Source of the DNA: Oceanospirillales bacterium | GTDB taxonomy: Bacteria > Pseudomonadota > Gammaproteobacteria > Pseudomonadales > Endozoicomonadaceae | Assembly: GCA_004762125.1 (NCBI GenBank) | Contig: SIHQ01000003.1 | Location: 1 to 64,000 of the forward strand | Reading direction: 5' to 3' | DNA length: 64,000 nucleotides | Shown here: positions 55,764-64,000 of the stretch, one piece after another | Position numbering within the stretch: position 1 is the stretch's first letter | Layout of the letters: each line of letters starts with the position of its first letter | The notes under the pieces: generated by a model | The model's database searches: none | Told to the model about the DNA's origin: nothing | What the model saw: the letters and a program-made list of their open reading frames with translations, nothing else | Translations under genes and position numbers: made by a program

Positions 55764-56510
55764 ATGATGCGTCAATTTAAAATTCGTAACAAAGTTTACA
55801 ACTGGTTAAATTTAAACCAAAACATAACCATCAGTTGTCTTCTGTGCCGAGCGGATACCACGGCTGACCAACCTCTTTGCAGACTCTGTTTAAAGACGTT
55901 ACCTATGCCTGAGAATACCTGTTACCGCTGTGGCTTGCCCATGCAGGCATCTTTTACACAGACCTGCGCCAACTGCCTGAAGAAGCCCCCGGTCTTTGAT
56001 CGATGTATCTCGGCTTTCAGCTACGATTTCCCCGTCAATTTTCTGATTCAGAAAATAAAACACCAAAGACAAATTGTTTATCTGCCGCCACTGGTTAAAC
56101 AACTCAGTAAAGTACTTATCCACAGTTATGATGATGAATCCTGGCCTGAGGCTGTTATTCCTGTGCCGCTGCACAATAAGAGATTGAGATATCGAGGGTT
56201 TGATCAGAGTTTGTTGCTCACCAGACAGCTTCTTCAGTCGCTTCCAGATACAACTTCAATAACAATGGATACTCAACTTATCAGACGGAGAAAACACACA
56301 GACTCCCAACAGGGGCTCACGGCAACAAAGAGGAAAGGAAATTTGAAAGGTGCTTTTACAGCCAAACAATCCACTGCGTTCAGGCATGTAGCACTGGTTG
56401 ATGATGTAGTCACAACTGGTGCTACCGTTTCTGAAATAACCCTGCTACTGAAAAAACAGGGCGTTGAAACAGTGGATGTTTGGTGCTTGGCCAGAACACC
56501 TGTTAGTTAG
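55764..56510 (+). CDS. comF: ComF family protein (phosphoribosyltransferase fold)
   Basis: The product is 248 residues. The N-terminus has two zinc-ribbon-like cysteine clusters (CLLC..CRLCLK; CYRCGLP..CANCLK), and the C-terminus holds the PRPP-binding motif VALVDDVVTTGATVSE. ComF proteins take part in DNA uptake and processing of single-stranded DNA in competence; the exact reaction is not fixed. It is divergent from bioB, as in many gammaproteobacteria. ATG 55764 has no strong ribosome binding site. Confidence 0.93.
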   Translation: MMRQFKIRNKVYNWLNLNQNITISCLLCRADTTADQPLCRLCLKTLPMPENTCYRCGLPMQASFTQTCANCLKKPPVFDRCISAFSYDFPVNFLIQKIKHQRQIVYLPPLVKQLSKVLIHSYDDESWPEAVIPVPLHNKRLRYRGFDQSLLLTRQLLQSLPDTTSITMDTQLIRRRKHTDSQQGLTATKRKGNLKGAFTAKQSTAFRHVALVDDVVTTGATVSEITLLLKKQGVETVDVWCLARTPVS

Positions 56511-56544
56511 CTGACTGGTTGTATTTTTTCAAGATACCCAGAAG

Positions 56545-59500
56545 CTATAGCATCACTGAGGTTACAACTACATCATCATACCAATTTCTCAAAGCCGCTT
56601 CGTTCTCACTAAACAGTATATGAGCTACAAAATCTGATTGAGTGCTCACCATGGCCAACTGCAAAAACGCCTTACATCCCCTCTGTGTATCTTCCAAGCC
56701 AAGCCCACCTAGTTTAAAAATAACTGCCAACCTGGTGACTGATCCACTTCTATCAGTCACCAAGTATTTATATAACGCAGCCACATCACCTGAAGAAGAA
56801 GCACCACCTTTCTTTATCTTTTTAAGCACCTCAGTAAGCTTCTTTCTAATGACTGCGGCAGATACTCTCAACTCTGGGTTACTGCTTGCTCTATCCCCAT
56901 TTCTACTCATGACTGCAGCACCCCTCCGAAAAGAAGATGCACCAATGCTGGTCTGATCAAGATTTGCCGTTGTTACAGCTGATCTCAACCTTTGCCCGGA
57001 AAAAGGACCTGCAGAGTAAGGGCGCTTTCTAGCAGCCGTCGATTCTTCCTGTAACGGCTGAGAAGACCCGTATCCCTGATAAGAACTTGGTGTATGAAGT
57101 GGAGGTCTACCTTCATGAGCATGCTGGCTTAAACTCATACTCCAAAATGGATGAGAAGACTGTCCTTCGACCATGGAACGGCTATGGCCGGGATAATCGG
57201 ATCGCGAGGAACCTTCCGTGACTTTTGACCAGCTCATAAAGTGTGCATTTCTAGAATAAGCAGGAGCCGACCAAGCCTGCTTTCTTATTACAGGTTTAGT
57301 GCGCGTTGTCTGAGGATCTCTGTTCCTCTGATGTCCTGTTGCTTCCTTCTCTGTAACTTCCCTATAGCCTGGCGGTGCTGATGAAGTAAAATATTGGCCT
57401 GCGGATGCCTGGTTGCCTGAGTAAGCTTCAGCTCGCGAAATGACTGCTGTCGGCATGGAATTATCTGGAACTGCCGTAGTTGCCCGTGATTCCGATGGGA
57501 TTCCTACCGGACGAGATGTAGGTTGACCGCATTCGTCCAGAAAATCTTCAAGTGAAAGTGTCCTGTCTCTATTCCTCATTCCACTCCCTGGCTCTACTGA
57601 AGTATGTCCAACCTCTGGTTGTGTTAAAGAATACGGAGGTGAAATATGTACGAATGAACCATAAGAATCTGAGCGTTGAGGTCTTGAAACAGGTCCTGGA
57701 ATCGCATGAGGAGAAGCATTCATGACGTTATTAGCTGTTTCAGAATGTGACGTAACCCTTAAATAGGTTATTCCCTTTTCAAGAAGACGGTCATGTAATG
57801 CCCTTCTTTCAGCATAAGTTTGATGAAGAACCTGCAAGTGCCAAGTTCGAGCAATCATTTCCGAGAAATCAAGCTCCATATCCAGCGGTCTGATAAGAGC
57901 ATTTAAACCCTCTTTCTCTGAAAAGTTAGAAGTTGATATGAGCGAAAATATCCTTGAATATTCCGATTGTAACCGCCGCACTTCCAACAGAAAGTTTCTA
58001 CTGGTTGAATATTGCTCTTCTAAATCCCGTCTTGTCCATGATTGTCGCCCCTTCAGTCTGTTCAGGTAATATTGAACATTACTTCGGAGTTTATGAATGT
58101 TATTTCTTAATTGAAAGATTGGCCAAGTGACAACAGTAATCTCACCATTACTCCTGATCAGATTTCGATTAAAATCCCGATAGGTTGCGCCTTCCACTTC
58201 CTGATGATAGCGCCTGGTGCTTTCAAGACGGTCAATTACATTGTATGTATCAAGCAGTAAATGACGAAAATCAGCGACGTATCTGTCATCTCCATCTGTC
58301 AGAACATACGCCTGATTCTCTAATATCGTTCCTATCAAAGCAGTGAGTTCTTTATACTTTGCTGTCACCATTGATTGCATAATTTTAAAAGCTTGGTTAT
58401 CCAGCCTTTCCCTGCTCTTTTTCTCAGCAGACAATGCGGAATAATCGCTACGGTAGGTTCCTTCACCCGTTAAACCCTGAAAAACTTGTTGCCTGTTAGC
58501 AATTCCCTGAGACTGTTCCTGAATCTTTGTCACAAATTTTTGAAGTTCAATAAGCTGCTTAAAAGATTGGAGAGAAGCCTGATCAGGTGATTGTACAACT
58601 CGAACTTTCTGACCCGCTAACTGATAGCCTTGACCACCAGATTCAGGATTAAAAAACAGATCTACTGCCAGAGCCATACCGACCGGCATTTCTAGTTTCG
58701 TTTTTCCCTGTCCGACAGCTATAGTCGTGAAATTCAAATCAATAGTGACTTGCACAGTACCATCCCAATTTTTCTGAATGCGAATTGCTACTGCTTGGTG
58801 CCTATCTAGGCTGAGAACCGGTTCACAGCTGAAACCACAAAGCTCACTGAATAAGCCAGCGCTATGCATCCTTTGTAGTAGTAAGTTAATACCCGATTCA
58901 TGCCTGATTCCGCTAATTACCTTTAATAATGGTCCATTAAAATTCAGCAGAGTTATACCAGATTGAACCAGACCATCCCATAGACGATTAGAGGCGATCA
59001 CACCTTCTATTGCGCTATCGGTTGAATCAAGCAGCCTTGTTCTCCCGAAGGAACCAAAGGAGTTACTGGTAATGTAGTCAATTGACACTACGTTATTTTC
59101 ATTTGAGCCAGCAGCTGAAGTGCTACGAAGCTGACGCCAAAAGTCTGCAGTTAAATAAGCTTCCAAGCTAGTAACAAGTTCATGATCGTCTATACCCTCA
59201 ACTTGCAAGCCTTGAATAGGGGCTTCCGGGGAATCCGTTCCAACAGACTGAGCTTTTAGCGCTCCGGGATTAAAGTGAGATGCTAAAACCTCTGTAATTT
59301 GTACAGCTCTGCCTGCTTTAAGCAGATTCAGGAAGTAGTATTTTGCTGTGTCTTTTTTGATATTTTGTTTCTTTGGTATTAGATTTTTTAGATTTTCGTT
59401 TTCAAAAAGTTTACGCAGTACTTGAGTCATCTGCCTTAGAATATGTGCTCCGAAGTGACGACCCATAAATTGCTGAACTTCATTAGATGCAAGAGCGTAA

Positions 59501-61035
59501 TCCAGCTCCTGAAATCTTCGTAATTCCGTTGCAATAGTTGCCAAACTATAGTCATTTATTGACCCTGCTGACGGATCGTCTATAGCTCTGGGCATTCCCG
59601 AAGCCGGTGGTCGACCTCCGTCTTCTCCTTGGCGGCCTCCTCCGATGGGAATTCTCTGACCCTGCGAGGGTCTATACGCACCATGCCCGTGGCTATTACT
59701 TCCTGCCTGATTTCCATAATAATGGCCTCTCCCCCCTCTACCTGCACGACTACGCATTTGATCTGCAGGTTCATTAAATTCACTATCGGGATCTCCCACT
59801 GGGCGAACTCCAGATAATGCAGAAACAAGCTTATCTGGAATAGGTATCTCTTCTACTGGCTGAACTCCCGCTAGCGCAGAAACAAGCTTGTCTGGAATAC
59901 GAATGGTTAAGTAACCACCAGTCAGCTCTTGAACCAGAGTTTCAATCCTTGCTTCACTTTCTTCCTCCAATATTGACTCACCGCCGTGATGAAACATCCA
60001 GTCCATGTATATGGCTTGTACATCTTCAATTGACATGGAACCATTCAGTAAGCTTAACCAGAAATCCGGAGGGTTTGATGCGGCTACTCTCATGGCCATA
60101 TCCAGATCATTCTCATTCATGTCAGCAACAAGCACATCACCATCTTCTGTTACTACTTGAGTTCTGAAAATTCTTCTGCTGTTTTCCGAGAGCGAAGACG
60201 ACAACATATGAGCGCCGGCATCAGGGTTATCTGCATCAATAAACTTATGAAACCAGACAGTAATTGTTGAAACCAATGAAGCAGGAGTCACGCTACGTGG
60301 AGGCTTTTTATCGTCATCACTGCCGCTTCCAAAATTACCGCTTCCCAGTGATACGTGCCCACTTGCCGGTCTACCATTTCCCATCATAGGCTGGTCATCA
60401 TCTCTCTTGCTGAGCCAGCGGTCATACTTGATGCTCAAGTGCTTGAAGAGGCTAGCACCTTGAAACGCTTTAAACGCTTCGACTCTGTCATCAACAGAGG
60501 TCGGGGGTTCATCCAACCAATACACTTTGTCATCATGGTCAAGTAACCCAATTCTCGCTGTTTCAAAACCTGCAAGAACCAAGCTCGCTTTTCCTGCATC
60601 AGGGAATAGAGTAATTTTTAAACAATGACGACTTTCAGTATCACCCTCGAATTCATTTACCCGAATTGATTCCCCATGAACAGAATGGACGTTAGAGTTA
60701 CTACAAAGAATCAATTCAACTACATTGGAATCTAACGTACTTTTTCCTGACCATCGGAGCTCATACAGTTCTCGTATTTCTCCTTCCATGGGGCTCACTG
60801 ACGCAGTGATCAAATCTGCTTTTCTTGATCGTACTAAAGCTTTAGTCACCGTATTAGATGAATAGACATCACGTTCTAATTTGGAATGAATAGGGCCTTT
60901 GGAAGAATCTGCATACAAATGATGCCAATGGCTGGTGATCAATTTAAACTGGTTTGCTGCAGAACCAGAACTGATTATCAGTAAATAAATGATAAGAAAC
61001 GATTTTAGACAATAGAAAACAGCGTTTTTTCTCAC
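56545..61035 (-). CDS. Very large secreted protein of unknown function
   Basis: About 1496 residues. GTG 61035 gives a good signal peptide (MRKNAVFYCLKSFLIIYLL); TTG 61068 is an alternative. Early segments look beta-rich; a disordered stretch has many D, K, G and P (GSDDDKKPPRS), then a helical part, two adjacent copies of a 17-residue unit beginning IPDKLVSAL, a G/R/H-rich region (SRAGRGGRGHYYGNQAGSN), long helical regions with coiled-coil character, a S/R/P/Y-rich tail, and a helical last ~110 residues. No domain or enzymatic motif is recognised. It is divergent from the fimbria-like locus and convergent with comF. The layout resembles the protein at 2988-5546, so both may belong to one family. 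Confidence 0.72.
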   Translation of the reverse strand: MRKNAVFYCLKSFLIIYLLIISSGSAANQFKLITSHWHHLYADSSKGPIHSKLERDVYSSNTVTKALVRSRKADLITASVSPMEGEIRELYELRWSGKSTLDSNVVELILCSNSNVHSVHGESIRVNEFEGDTESRHCLKITLFPDAGKASLVLAGFETARIGLLDHDDKVYWLDEPPTSVDDRVEAFKAFQGASLFKHLSIKYDRWLSKRDDDQPMMGNGRPASGHVSLGSGNFGSGSDDDKKPPRSVTPASLVSTITVWFHKFIDADNPDAGAHMLSSSLSENSRRIFRTQVVTEDGDVLVADMNENDLDMAMRVAASNPPDFWLSLLNGSMSIEDVQAIYMDWMFHHGGESILEEESEARIETLVQELTGGYLTIRIPDKLVSALAGVQPVEEIPIPDKLVSALSGVRPVGDPDSEFNEPADQMRSRAGRGGRGHYYGNQAGSNSHGHGAYRPSQGQRIPIGGGRQGEDGGRPPASGMPRAIDDPSAGSINDYSLATIATELRRFQELDYALASNEVQQFMGRHFGAHILRQMTQVLRKLFENENLKNLIPKKQNIKKDTAKYYFLNLLKAGRAVQITEVLASHFNPGALKAQSVGTDSPEAPIQGLQVEGIDDHELVTSLEAYLTADFWRQLRSTSAAGSNENNVVSIDYITSNSFGSFGRTRLLDSTDSAIEGVIASNRLWDGLVQSGITLLNFNGPLLKVISGIRHESGINLLLQRMHSAGLFSELCGFSCEPVLSLDRHQAVAIRIQKNWDGTVQVTIDLNFTTIAVGQGKTKLEMPVGMALAVDLFFNPESGGQGYQLAGQKVRVVQSPDQASLQSFKQLIELQKFVTKIQEQSQGIANRQQVFQGLTGEGTYRSDYSALSAEKKSRERLDNQAFKIMQSMVTAKYKELTALIGTILENQAYVLTDGDDRYVADFRHLLLDTYNVIDRLESTRRYHQEVEGATYRDFNRNLIRSNGEITVVTWPIFQLRNNIHKLRSNVQYYLNRLKGRQSWTRRDLEEQYSTSRNFLLEVRRLQSEYSRIFSLISTSNFSEKEGLNALIRPLDMELDFSEMIARTWHLQVLHQTYAERRALHDRLLEKGITYLRVTSHSETANNVMNASPHAIPGPVSRPQRSDSYGSFVHISPPYSLTQPEVGHTSVEPGSGMRNRDRTLSLEDFLDECGQPTSRPVGIPSESRATTAVPDNSMPTAVISRAEAYSGNQASAGQYFTSSAPPGYREVTEKEATGHQRNRDPQTTRTKPVIRKQAWSAPAYSRNAHFMSWSKVTEGSSRSDYPGHSRSMVEGQSSHPFWSMSLSQHAHEGRPPLHTPSSYQGYGSSQPLQEESTAARKRPYSAGPFSGQRLRSAVTTANLDQTSIGASSFRRGAAVMSRNGDRASSNPELRVSAAVIRKKLTEVLKKIKKGGASSSGDVAALYKYLVTDRSGSVTRLAVIFKLGGLGLEDTQRGCKAFLQLAMVSTQSDFVAHILFSENEAALRNWYDDVVVTSVML

Positions 61036-61496
61036 AACATTATCTTTATTAGTGGATGTAGCTAACAAAAATAGTCTATGAATTATCTTTCATCATTCTT
61101 TCCAGATAATTCAGTTTTTGGTTTAGGTGTTTTGGATGTTTTGAAACAGCCTATTCAAGGACAATTACATTTCACGATGGAACCGTTTATCAATCTCGAT
61201 AAACTGTCTTATCTCTTTCAGGCAATTTTTCCTAATAAATTGAAGAGAAACTCTAATAAGGAGTAAAGAAAGCTTCTCTCTGTTTTTTGTCAGAAAAGAA
61301 ATCTATTAGCCCGATATCTATAACAATTAATAATAACCAGCCCTTTTACCCGTTAGTATTCCTAACAATCCTCCCCAAACCGAACATAAACCTGAACTTT
61401 TCATTCTGTTCTGCATCGAAGTTATTACCTGGCCACAAAAACTCCGATATCCGGGCAGGCCAAGGAAGACAAAACATTAACTGGGAGGAATCCAAA
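61036..61496. other. Divergent gap between the giant secreted protein and the fimbria-like locus
   Basis: About 460 bases, A/T-rich. A short frame of 62 codons at 61078-61266 has no ribosome binding site or recognisable product and is not called. The region should carry promoters for both directions. I see no clear operator or terminator. Confidence 0.35.
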
Positions 61497-62030
61497 ATGA
61501 ATACTACCTTTAAAATGACCCTGCTGGGTGCCGTACTGACTATCGCATCTGCAACTTCTTTTGCAGCCGATACTCTGACTGATTTGGCTACAACTAAGTC
61601 TGAAACCGTTACTGTAAAGATGACTGTGCCAAAAATGGTCAACATCACCAAGCCAAACGATATTACCATGGCATTTGACGGTCAAAATGCAGTCACCAAG
61701 TCCGAAAACTTTTGCATCGCTTCTAACATGGGTGCTGACGCACCAGTTAAGTTGACTCTGACTGGTGACAATTCCGGCTTCAACTTGACTAACACTGATT
61801 CGACGAAGAACGACCATAACGTTGTACCATTCACTGTAACCTACATAGCAGGGGATCAAAATCAGGTTCTTACATATGGTCAGGAACACGCCAATATCAA
61901 AGGTGCCCAGTGGCTGAACGAATGTAACAACAACAGCACCCTGAAGGTAGATGTTGCTAAAGACGATGCCCTGAACGTTTACTTCGGTGAGTACACAGCC
62001 ACACTGACAATGACCGTTGCTGCTGAGTAA
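61497..62030 (+). CDS. Small fimbrial-subunit-like secreted protein
   Basis: The product is 177 residues. GGGAGGAA precedes ATG 61497; a signal peptide (MNTTFKMTLLGAVLTIASATSFAA) follows. The mature part is beta-rich, with MTVPKMVNITKPNDI, one Cys in ENFCIASN, a second in WLNECNNN, and a terminal strand YTATLTMTVAAE. The spaced cysteines and GxYxAxLTLxV end are as in spore-coat-U/CS1-like pilin domains. It shares these landmarks with the two-domain protein downstream. A terminator lies directly behind it, so it is likely the most abundant product, a major pilin candidate. Confidence 0.8.
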   Translation: MNTTFKMTLLGAVLTIASATSFAADTLTDLATTKSETVTVKMTVPKMVNITKPNDITMAFDGQNAVTKSENFCIASNMGADAPVKLTLTGDNSGFNLTNTDSTKNDHNVVPFTVTYIAGDQNQVLTYGQEHANIKGAQWLNECNNNSTLKVDVAKDDALNVYFGEYTATLTMTVAAE

Positions 62031-62038
62031 TCTCCCCT

Positions 62039-62072
62039 AAGAAGGGCTGGCCTACCAGTCCTTCTTCTTTTT
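62039..62072 (+). terminator. Rho-independent terminator after the small subunit gene
   Basis: AAGAAGGGCTGG (62039-62050), loop CCTA, CCAGTCCTTCTT (62055-62066), one G-T pair, followed by CTTTTT. It lies within the presumed operon and would lower expression of the genes behind. Confidence 0.88.
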
Positions 62073-62141
62073 CACCACCCTGTCCCGCCGCAAGCTCCTA
62101 CACTCAAAAGAAGCCATTACATTTTGCAGCAGGGAAAGCTC

Positions 62142-63056
62142 ATGCTTAATCGATTCCTCTCTTGTGTCTTTTTATTATCCTTTATTCATTCTGCTCAAGC
62201 AGCGAATAACAATATGCGCTTTGAGCACCTCTCCGAGCCTATTCGTATTGACTGGCAGGGAGGGCAAGCTGCAGCTCAGACTTCACGCCTATTCTGCCTT
62301 AAAACTGACAATAGTGCTGAGCCCAGCCGACTAGAGAGCAGTACTATTAGCTACTTTCTGCGTTTCCAAGGTTTAAGCAACGGTAGTAATGACATTCTGG
62401 CAGTCAGTGAGGGAAACCAGTTACCAGTCACCCTAAGTCTGGCAACGTCTGGACGAACACAGAGCGTTGTCGCGAATCGTGACACAGACATCATCCATGG
62501 TGATACCTTCTGTGAGGGGCCTGGCAATAATCTGCGGCTGGAAGCTCGGGTCAATAATCTCCGGAATTATCCTGCCGGAAACTATCAAGCGATTGTCAGA
62601 GTTTCTGCCAAAACAGGGCTATATGAAGCACTGTCAGAACAAACTTTCAATATCGAGATCCGCATACCCGAGATGATCACACTGAGCATACCGGAGAAGG
62701 TAATTGTTCTGGATGATTTCAAAAAACCTCAAAAAGAAGTCAAGTTCTGCGTGAATCGCAATGGTTCAGGTAGCTTTACTCTACGAGCTACCACTCCGAG
62801 CTCCAATGACGGTTCCTTTGAAATGGTTCGTGCTGGCCAGCAGCCTGATCGAATAAAATACCATCTAGCGGTAAGGAGCAGTACCAAAGGACTTCAGACC
62901 ATAACCCCTCAGGCTCTGCTTACAGGTCTGAAAGGAAGCAAAAGTTGTGATTCAAGCAGCCTGTTTCTTAACGTTTCTGTTCCAGCCTCTGAAATTGAAC
63001 GTGCTTACGCCGGTGACTATCAAGGACAACTGACCATCAGTGTCGGGGTGCAATAA
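62142..63056 (+). CDS. Two-domain fimbrial-subunit-like secreted protein
   Basis: The product is 304 residues, with a signal peptide (MLNRFLSCVFLLSFIHSAQA). The first domain (~25-165) and the second (~170-304) both look like pilin-type beta sandwiches with a cysteine pair; the second aligns with the 177-residue subunit (IRIPEMITLSIPEKV, VKFCVNRN, KSCDSSS, YAGDYQGQLTISV). AGGGAAAG precedes ATG 62142. It could be a tip adhesin/minor subunit or a chaperone-like adaptor. The 5'-truncated copy at 15113-15793 is its closest relative here. Confidence 0.78.
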   Translation: MLNRFLSCVFLLSFIHSAQAANNNMRFEHLSEPIRIDWQGGQAAAQTSRLFCLKTDNSAEPSRLESSTISYFLRFQGLSNGSNDILAVSEGNQLPVTLSLATSGRTQSVVANRDTDIIHGDTFCEGPGNNLRLEARVNNLRNYPAGNYQAIVRVSAKTGLYEALSEQTFNIEIRIPEMITLSIPEKVIVLDDFKKPQKEVKFCVNRNGSGSFTLRATTPSSNDGSFEMVRAGQQPDRIKYHLAVRSSTKGLQTITPQALLTGLKGSKSCDSSSLFLNVSVPASEIERAYAGDYQGQLTISVGVQ

Positions 63057-63088
63057 ATCAGGTATCAGTCGATAACTGCCTATGAATG

Positions 63089-63114
63089 AAAAGTGAGGTT
63101 GTACCTCACTTTTT
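63089..63114 (+). terminator. Rho-independent terminator between the two-domain subunit and usher genes
   Basis: AAAAGTGAGGT (63089-63099), loop TGT, ACCTCACTTTT (63103-63113) and one more T: a perfect 11-bp stem. It lies 33 bases after the stop and 77 bases before the usher start, so usher expression depends on read-through or its own promoter. Confidence 0.88.
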
Positions 63115-63190
63115 CAGGTTTTCTTAGAGCAGAAACCCTGAAAAAGCAGGTGCACTCAACTAACAAGAACATAACCAGCCGGATTCAGCC

Positions 63191-64000
63191 ATGGAAAAGG
63201 TACTCAATACCTTAAGGCGTGAGATTTTCAGTATCCCTGCCTTTTTTTTGCTTCTTAGCGCCAGCCTCCCTGCTTTCAGTGCAGACACTGTTTTTGAAGA
63301 AGAGGGCATTCCTGATGGATTTGAGTTGCTCGCTTCACCTCAGTTAACGGTTGTTGATGTCTATTACAACGGACGTTATATCAATGCCTTCAAAGCGGTT
63401 TATACACCGACCACTGTGGAATTTTCCGACCCTGAGCAAGTTGTAAGAGTTCTATCTGGAGTCAACAACGCTAAATTGGTCACTGAAGCCTTGACCGGCC
63501 CTCAGGACAGGCACGACGACTATCGATGCAGCGACAGGACGATCTGCCCAAATCTGATACCTGATGTGGCTGGCCTCATTTTTGACGAATCACGATTCCG
63601 CGTTGATCTGGTCGTAAACCCGGAATTTCTGGTTCCTCCTGAAGAACTTACTCAGCGCTATCTTCCTGATTCCACATCAGATACTGCATTCTTGCAAACG
63701 GTGAACACCTTGTTTTCCGGTTCTCGCAGCAGTGGCGACAATGATGAGAATAATGAAACCTGGACACTGTTTGGTCGCTCCCTGCTTTCCTTCCAGGAAA
63801 ACAATATCGAAAGCCTCTGGGACTACGACAAAGAACGCCATACCAGTGTCAGAAGCTTGTCCTTCAATCATGATAAGGAAGGATTTGCTTACGGAGTCGG
63901 TCTGATTCAGAGTCAGAGTTTTGGCCTGACCTTTACCGCTGACCAGACCATGATTGGCGGCCGTCTTGGCACATCTCTGCGCACTCTGCTTAATAACGGT
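63191..64000 (+). CDS. Outer membrane usher-like protein of a fimbrial system, N-terminal part (runs off the window)
   Basis: The frame is open for 270 codons to the window end. A signal peptide (FSIPAFFLLLSASLPAFSA) follows the ATG. The N-terminal domain reads VVDVYYNGRYINAFKAVYTPTTVEF, then a cysteine pair in RCSDRTICPNLIPDVAGLIFDESRFRVDLVVNPEFL, the pattern of CS1/alpha-type fimbrial ushers (CfaC/CooC-like), where the mature N-terminus meets chaperone-subunit complexes. It goes on into SLLSFQENNIESLWDYDKE and beta-strand-rich sequence, presumably the start of the barrel. The ribosome binding site is weak. Confidence 0.78.
   Translation, partial: MEKVLNTLRREIFSIPAFFLLLSASLPAFSADTVFEEEGIPDGFELLASPQLTVVDVYYNGRYINAFKAVYTPTTVEFSDPEQVVRVLSGVNNAKLVTEALTGPQDRHDDYRCSDRTICPNLIPDVAGLIFDESRFRVDLVVNPEFLVPPEELTQRYLPDSTSDTAFLQTVNTLFSGSRSSGDNDENNETWTLFGRSLLSFQENNIESLWDYDKERHTSVRSLSFNHDKEGFAYGVGLIQSQSFGLTFTADQTMIGGRLGTSLRTLLNNG

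Noticed and set aside
61078-61266. 62-codon frame upstream of the fimbria-like locus
   Set aside because: Start without a ribosome binding site and no recognisable product; the region must hold divergent promoters.

Overview
The window looks like chromosomal DNA of a marine gammaproteobacterium of the Oceanospirillales type; an Endozoicomonas-like, host-associated bacterium is my best guess. This is inference from gene content: the start of a gammaproteobacterial 16S rRNA, choline-to-betaine genes, PBP1b next to a TPR lipoprotein as in Pseudomonas, a bioBFHCD operon, divergent ilvC/ilvY, and several very large secreted proteins without recognisable domains. By eye G+C is moderate and coding density is high. 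I see no phage, integrase, transposase, tRNA or CRISPR array.

Layout. 1-0.8 kb: 5' end of a 16S rRNA gene on the minus strand with boxA and two very similar tandem promoters. 0.8-5.5 kb: glutathione S-transferase and MFS transporter, then a secreted protein of unknown function. 5.6-7.3 kb: MsrQ/MsrP methionine sulfoxide repair. 7.7-12.4 kb: betB, betA and a BCCT-like transporter, followed by 49-bp tandem repeats and a strong terminator. 12.6-17.9 kb: pssA, a glutaminase remnant, yccF, a DUF2959 lipoprotein, a 5'-truncated fimbrial-type gene, a secreted protein and a DUF3087 protein. 17.9-24.6 kb: EamA transporter and branched-chain amino acid genes (ilvC with divergent ilvY; ilvIH), then DUF4124 and YqcC proteins. 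24.7-29.8 kb: TetR regulator, a cytochrome c5 / lactone oxidase / DUF819 operon and a DSD1-like PLP enzyme. 29.9-38.3 kb: lpoP-like gene with mrcB, a kinase, a TfoX C-terminal domain protein, MoeB/ThiF, gcvH, a DinB-like protein and an OlsF-like ornithine lipid synthase. 38.6-45.9 kb: an operon DedA / ATP-grasp / YHS / DoxX, a subtilisin-like protease and a hybrid histidine kinase. 46-50.9 kb: two large FadE-type acyl-CoA dehydrogenases, each preceded by a PsrA-like palindrome, flanking a small outer-membrane barrel gene. 51.1-56.5 kb: biotin operon bioBFHCD and divergent comF. 56.5-64 kb: a secreted protein of about 1500 residues, divergent from an unusual fimbria-like locus (small subunit, two-domain subunit-like protein, usher) that runs off the window.

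The least-described parts are the fimbria-like locus at the right end, which has a degraded relative 46 kb away and terminators between its genes; the two giant secreted proteins at 3-5.5 kb and 56.5-61 kb; the DedA/ATP-grasp/YHS/DoxX operon; and the cytochrome/lactone oxidase/DUF819 operon. Housekeeping genes are conventional. Start codons were moved inward from the longest reading frame where a Shine-Dalgarno sequence, signal peptide or family start supports it.
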